Source: Bacteroidia bacterium
Lineage (GTDB): Bacteria; Bacteroidota; Bacteroidia; J057; JADKCL01
NCBI GenBank assembly: GCA_020635905.1
Contig: JACJYV010000002.1
Span: 1,240,001-1,304,000 of the forward strand
DNA length: 64,000 nt
Reading direction: 5' to 3'
Below, one piece after another: positions 61,984 through 64,000 of this stretch. Each line of letters starts with the position of its first letter. The stretch's first letter is position 1. A program made the translations under genes and the position numbers. Under the pieces are notes generated by a model. That model saw only the letters and a program-made list of their open reading frames with translations. It was not told where the DNA came from and did no database searches.

Positions 61984-63012
61984 ATGAAATTCAACAGTTT
62001 CGTAGGAATCGACATCTCAAAAGAGGTATTTGATTTGGTCGTTCGCAAAGAGGATGGCAGCAGTTCCCAACAACAATTTCCAAACTCCATCCCGGGGATT
62101 CATCTATTCATTGAATGGATGGTCAAGGAAAACCTAACCCAGGAATCCACTTTGATTTGCATGGAACACACCGGCAACTACATTGACAGGATTACCCGCC
62201 TGCTTAGTGGGGAAGGTTATTTCGCCTGGGTGGTTAGTCCGCTGGTGATCCATAAATTCTCTCCAGACATTCGCCGCCACAGCGATGATCAGGACTCAGC
62301 AGAGCGCCTCTGTGAGTTTGCTGCCCGCTTCAGTGACCAGGCCAGGCGATTTGAGCCCGACTCGAAGGAAGAAGCCAAACTCCGTGCCCTTTCCCTGCTC
62401 AGGAAACAATTGGTCAAATCCCAGACCCAGTTCCTTAATCGGGAATTGTCCAACCTTGACCTTGCAGATCCTTCTGCCATGGGAGCAAAAGTTTACCGGG
62501 AGACAATTGAATTTTTCCAGAATCGAATTCAACTTGTGGAGGATGAAATTGAGGCTCTGATCAAAAGTTCAGCCCAATTAAGCTCCTGGCATACAATACT
62601 CAAATCCGTCCCAGGAATTGGGAAGGTTTGTGCAACCATGATCCTAATTCACACTTGTGGCTTTAAAAAGATAAAAGACTTCAAGAGTTTCGCCTCATTC
62701 ATTGCTTCGGCCCCATTCAGCAAGGGATCGGGGAAGTACAAGGTGAGACCCAGAGTCTATAAAACAGGAAACAGAAAAGCAAAATCGCTCCTATTCATGG
62801 GGGCAATGAGCCTCATCCATCCCGGACGCATATTCCATAATTGGTACATTTACCGAACGGAAGTTCAAAAAAAGCATCCTTTTTCGGTCCTGAATGAGAT
62901 CATAAACGAGATCATCAAAATCGCTTTTACCCTCATCCAAAGGGGCGAAAAGTTCAACAAGGTGAAGTACCTGGAAGGGAAAAATTCTGTTAAATTTTTG
63001 GGTTTATCATAA
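61984..63012 (+). CDS. IS110-family transposase (bridge-RNA-guided recombinase type)
   Basis: 342 residues. The N-terminal RuvC-like DEDD domain begins VGIDISKEVFDLVV (Asp10), with Glu in LICMEHTGNY and Asp residues in HSDDQDSAERL. The C-terminal transposase_20 domain has SVPGIGKVCATMILI and FIASAPFSKGSG with the serine expected to be catalytic. Homologues recombine donor and target DNA guided by a bridge RNA from the element's non-coding end. Intact; stop TAA at 63010-63012 lies just before the element's right end. Confidence 0.92.
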   Translation: MKFNSFVGIDISKEVFDLVVRKEDGSSSQQQFPNSIPGIHLFIEWMVKENLTQESTLICMEHTGNYIDRITRLLSGEGYFAWVVSPLVIHKFSPDIRRHSDDQDSAERLCEFAARFSDQARRFEPDSKEEAKLRALSLLRKQLVKSQTQFLNRELSNLDLADPSAMGAKVYRETIEFFQNRIQLVEDEIEALIKSSAQLSSWHTILKSVPGIGKVCATMILIHTCGFKKIKDFKSFASFIASAPFSKGSGKYKVRPRVYKTGNRKAKSLLFMGAMSLIHPGRIFHNWYIYRTEVQKKHPFSVLNEIINEIIKIAFTLIQRGEKFNKVKYLEGKNSVKFLGLS

Positions 63013-63124
63013 AAATCTTTGCGATACTGATCATCTTAGGCTGTTTTTCCACTAAGTTGACGCCTATGCGATTCATCGGGGTAGGTCCCTGGTTCGGGGC
63101 CAGGAGGGGAAAAAGCAGGAATCA

Positions 63125-63815
63125 CCAGTTTACCCAATAAGCGTAAGCTTCCTATCAAAAAACTCTTAACCACTCCAGATGACTCCGTGCCTCTGTGTTT
63201 TTACCTCCCCCAAAGCGGAAGCTTCCAATCCCCTAAAAAACTTTGTGATCTTGGTGACTTTGTGCTGAAATAAACCCCAAAGCGAAAGCTTCCCATCAAA
63301 AAAAACTCTTGACCACTCCAGATGACTCTGTGCCTCTGTATTTGAAAAAAATCTCTCAAGCGTAAGCTTCCCATCAAAAATTCTCTGTGCCCTCTGAAAA
63401 CTCTGTGTTCTCAGTGGTAAAAACTGCCAATAAAGCGGAAGCTTTCAATTCCTTAAAAAACTTTGGGATCTTGGTGCCTTTGTGTTGAAATAAACCCCAA
63501 AGCGAAAGCTTCCCCTCCAAAAACCTCCTGACCACCAAAATGGGCTCTGTGCCTCTGTGTTGGAAAAATAGTCCTTAAAGCGAAAGCTTCCCATCAAAAA
63601 TTCTCTGTGCCCTCCTAAAACTCTGTGTTCTCAGTAGTAAAAACTGCCAATAAAGCGAAAGCTTCCCATCCCTTAAAAAACTTTGTGATCTTGGTGCCTT
63701 TGTGTTGAAATAAACCCAAAAGCGGAAGCTTTCCATCAAAAAAACTCTTGACCACTCCAAATGACTCTGTGCCTCTGTGTTGAAAAAATAACCCCAAAAG
63801 CAAAACCACCCATCC
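63125..63815. repeat. 220-bp tandem repeat array, about 3 copies
   Basis: TAAACCC recurs at 63271, 63491 and 63711, exactly 220 bp apart. Each unit contains AAGCGAAAGCTTCCCATC-type palindromes and the phrases CTTTGTGATCTTGGTG, ACTCTGTGCCTCTGTGTT and AACTCTGTGTTCTCAGT, i.e. inverse versions of the ACAGAG-type intergenic repeats. The ORFs at 63575-63841 are artefacts. The rest of 63111-63861 has no gene. Confidence 0.85.
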
Positions 63816-63861
63816 TCAAATCCACCCTTTGCACAGGTCACAAAAATCCCGATATTTCGAA

Positions 63862-64000
63862 ATGAACAAAACGACCCATCCCAACATGCGCAAAATCAAA
63901 TCCTTCCTCTCCGCAACTTTCCGGGCCATGGCTTGCCTGGCTGTACTCACAGGTGCCCTCAACCTCCTCCAGGCCCAAAATTCCGGCAACTTTACCGACC
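63862..64000 (+). CDS. Secreted protein, 3' truncated by window edge
   Basis: 46 residues visible. ATG 63862, or more likely the in-frame ATG at 63886, gives a signal peptide RKIKSFLSATFRAMACLAVLTG with cleavage after LLQAQ. The mature start NSGNFTD runs out of the window. Function unknown. Confidence 0.7.
   Translation, partial: MNKTTHPNMRKIKSFLSATFRAMACLAVLTGALNLLQAQNSGNFTD

Larger units (their letters stand above)
61759..63018 (+). mobile_element. IS110-family insertion sequence with bridge-RNA-like left end
   Basis: The boundaries are inferred by comparison with the empty site in the 55515-55735 repeat. Left junction ...GGCGATCT|ATTAGTTT, right junction ...ATAAAAATCT|TTGCGATAC, with CT as the shared core (ATCT is common to both sides). 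No terminal inverted repeats, as expected of IS110. Contains one transposase gene preceded by a 220-nt non-coding left end. Confidence 0.85.
61569..63070. repeat. MITE-like element interrupted by an IS110-family element
   Basis: Left end CATGCGCGTCAACTTAAG (61569 onward), right end (inverted) CATAGGCGTCAACTTAGT, flanked by ATTCAT on both sides. Inner blocks match 55515-55735. The IS110-family element lies exactly where the uninterrupted copy has CTTGGCGATCTTTGCGATAC. Without it the element is about 240 bp and has no ORF. Confidence 0.75.
61545..63110 (+). pseudogene. Degenerate tRNA-like gene split in the anticodon loop by a MITE
   Basis: 5' part: GGTTAGAGCGGCCCCG (61545-61560); 3' part: CGGGGTAGG (from 63077), then CCTGG-TTCGGGG-CCAGG and AGGGGA, to about 63110. 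Joined, they align with the neighbouring tRNA-Asn: GGTTAGAGCGG is identical, the anticodon stem is a different but paired CCCCG/CGGGG, and the T stem CCTGG/CCAGG is compensated. The acceptor and D-arm 5' side are degraded. A duplicate of ATTCAT (61561-61566, 63071-63076) borders the inserted MITE. Confidence 0.55.

Noticed and set aside
63125..63815. CRISPR array
   Set aside because: The repeats are 220 bp long, contiguous and without unique spacers; no cas genes are present in the window.
63575..63841. Two overlapping reverse-strand ORFs
   Set aside because: Translations are period artefacts of the 220-bp array.

Overview
The window looks like chromosomal DNA of a Bacteroidota bacterium, most likely of the Saprospiria/Cytophagia type. 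This is inferred from the protein types and not from any marker gene. The indications are secreted proteins with type IX secretion (T9SS) C-terminal sorting tails, a TlpA-type thioredoxin, tandem outer-membrane beta-barrel proteins, promoter-like TTTG/TAnnTTTG boxes, weak Shine-Dalgarno sequences, and intergenic DNA rich in short palindromes and dispersed repeats. Housekeeping parts look GC-richer than the island at about 9.2-40.5 kb, which is visibly AT-richer and loaded with defence and mobile genes.

Layout. 0-9.2 kb: a truncated TlpA-like thioredoxin, a sodium:solute symporter, long repeat-filled intergenic DNA, an alpha/beta hydrolase, and a phenylacetate-type pair (PaaZ with an unusual C-terminal extension, plus a crotonase). 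9.2-18.7 kb: a Schlafen/AlbA-type regulator, a PsiD-like phosphatidylserine decarboxylase homologue, a Nudix hydrolase, an AbiEii-type toxin with its antitoxin, a YhcG-type PDDEXK nuclease and a ParDE-like module whose toxin is broken by an insertion sequence. 17.2-25.3 kb: an insertion-sequence pile-up. ISAzo13-family copy 1 lies in parE. An IS4-family element follows. An IS21-family element sits in a secreted-protein gene and itself carries an identical ISAzo13 copy 2. Element ends and target duplications can be read for all four.

20.2-41.1 kb: a region bounded by two direct 555-bp copies of the mnmE 3' end, one being the real mnmE and the other a detached fragment. Between them are a large T9SS-type secreted protein, a lipoprotein and a tightly coupled four-gene defence operon: PLD-nuclease/SF2 helicase, Eco57I-like adenine methylase, McrB with an extra domain inside the AAA+ core, and McrC. 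This is the arrangement expected of an island integrated at the mnmE 3' end, although no integrase is visible.

42.4-61.3 kb: envelope and export functions. They are a TPR protein and a TraB/GumN-domain giant, a Wzx-like flippase, a PrsW-type membrane protease, a GH5 glycosidase, several unknown secreted or cytosolic proteins, two paralogous outer-membrane barrels, a PfkB-family kinase and a T9SS-type esterase. The intergenic gaps carry a MITE-like repeat family with terminal inverted repeats.

61.3-64 kb: tRNA-Asn(GUU) with promoter and terminator, then a second degenerate tRNA-like sequence split by one of these MITEs, which is in turn split by an IS110-family element. The left end of the IS110 element folds into a three-hairpin RNA whose two internal loops match the target site and the element's own end. 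This is the layout of a bridge RNA, and it is the most striking observation here. A 220-bp tandem repeat and the start of a secreted-protein gene close the window.
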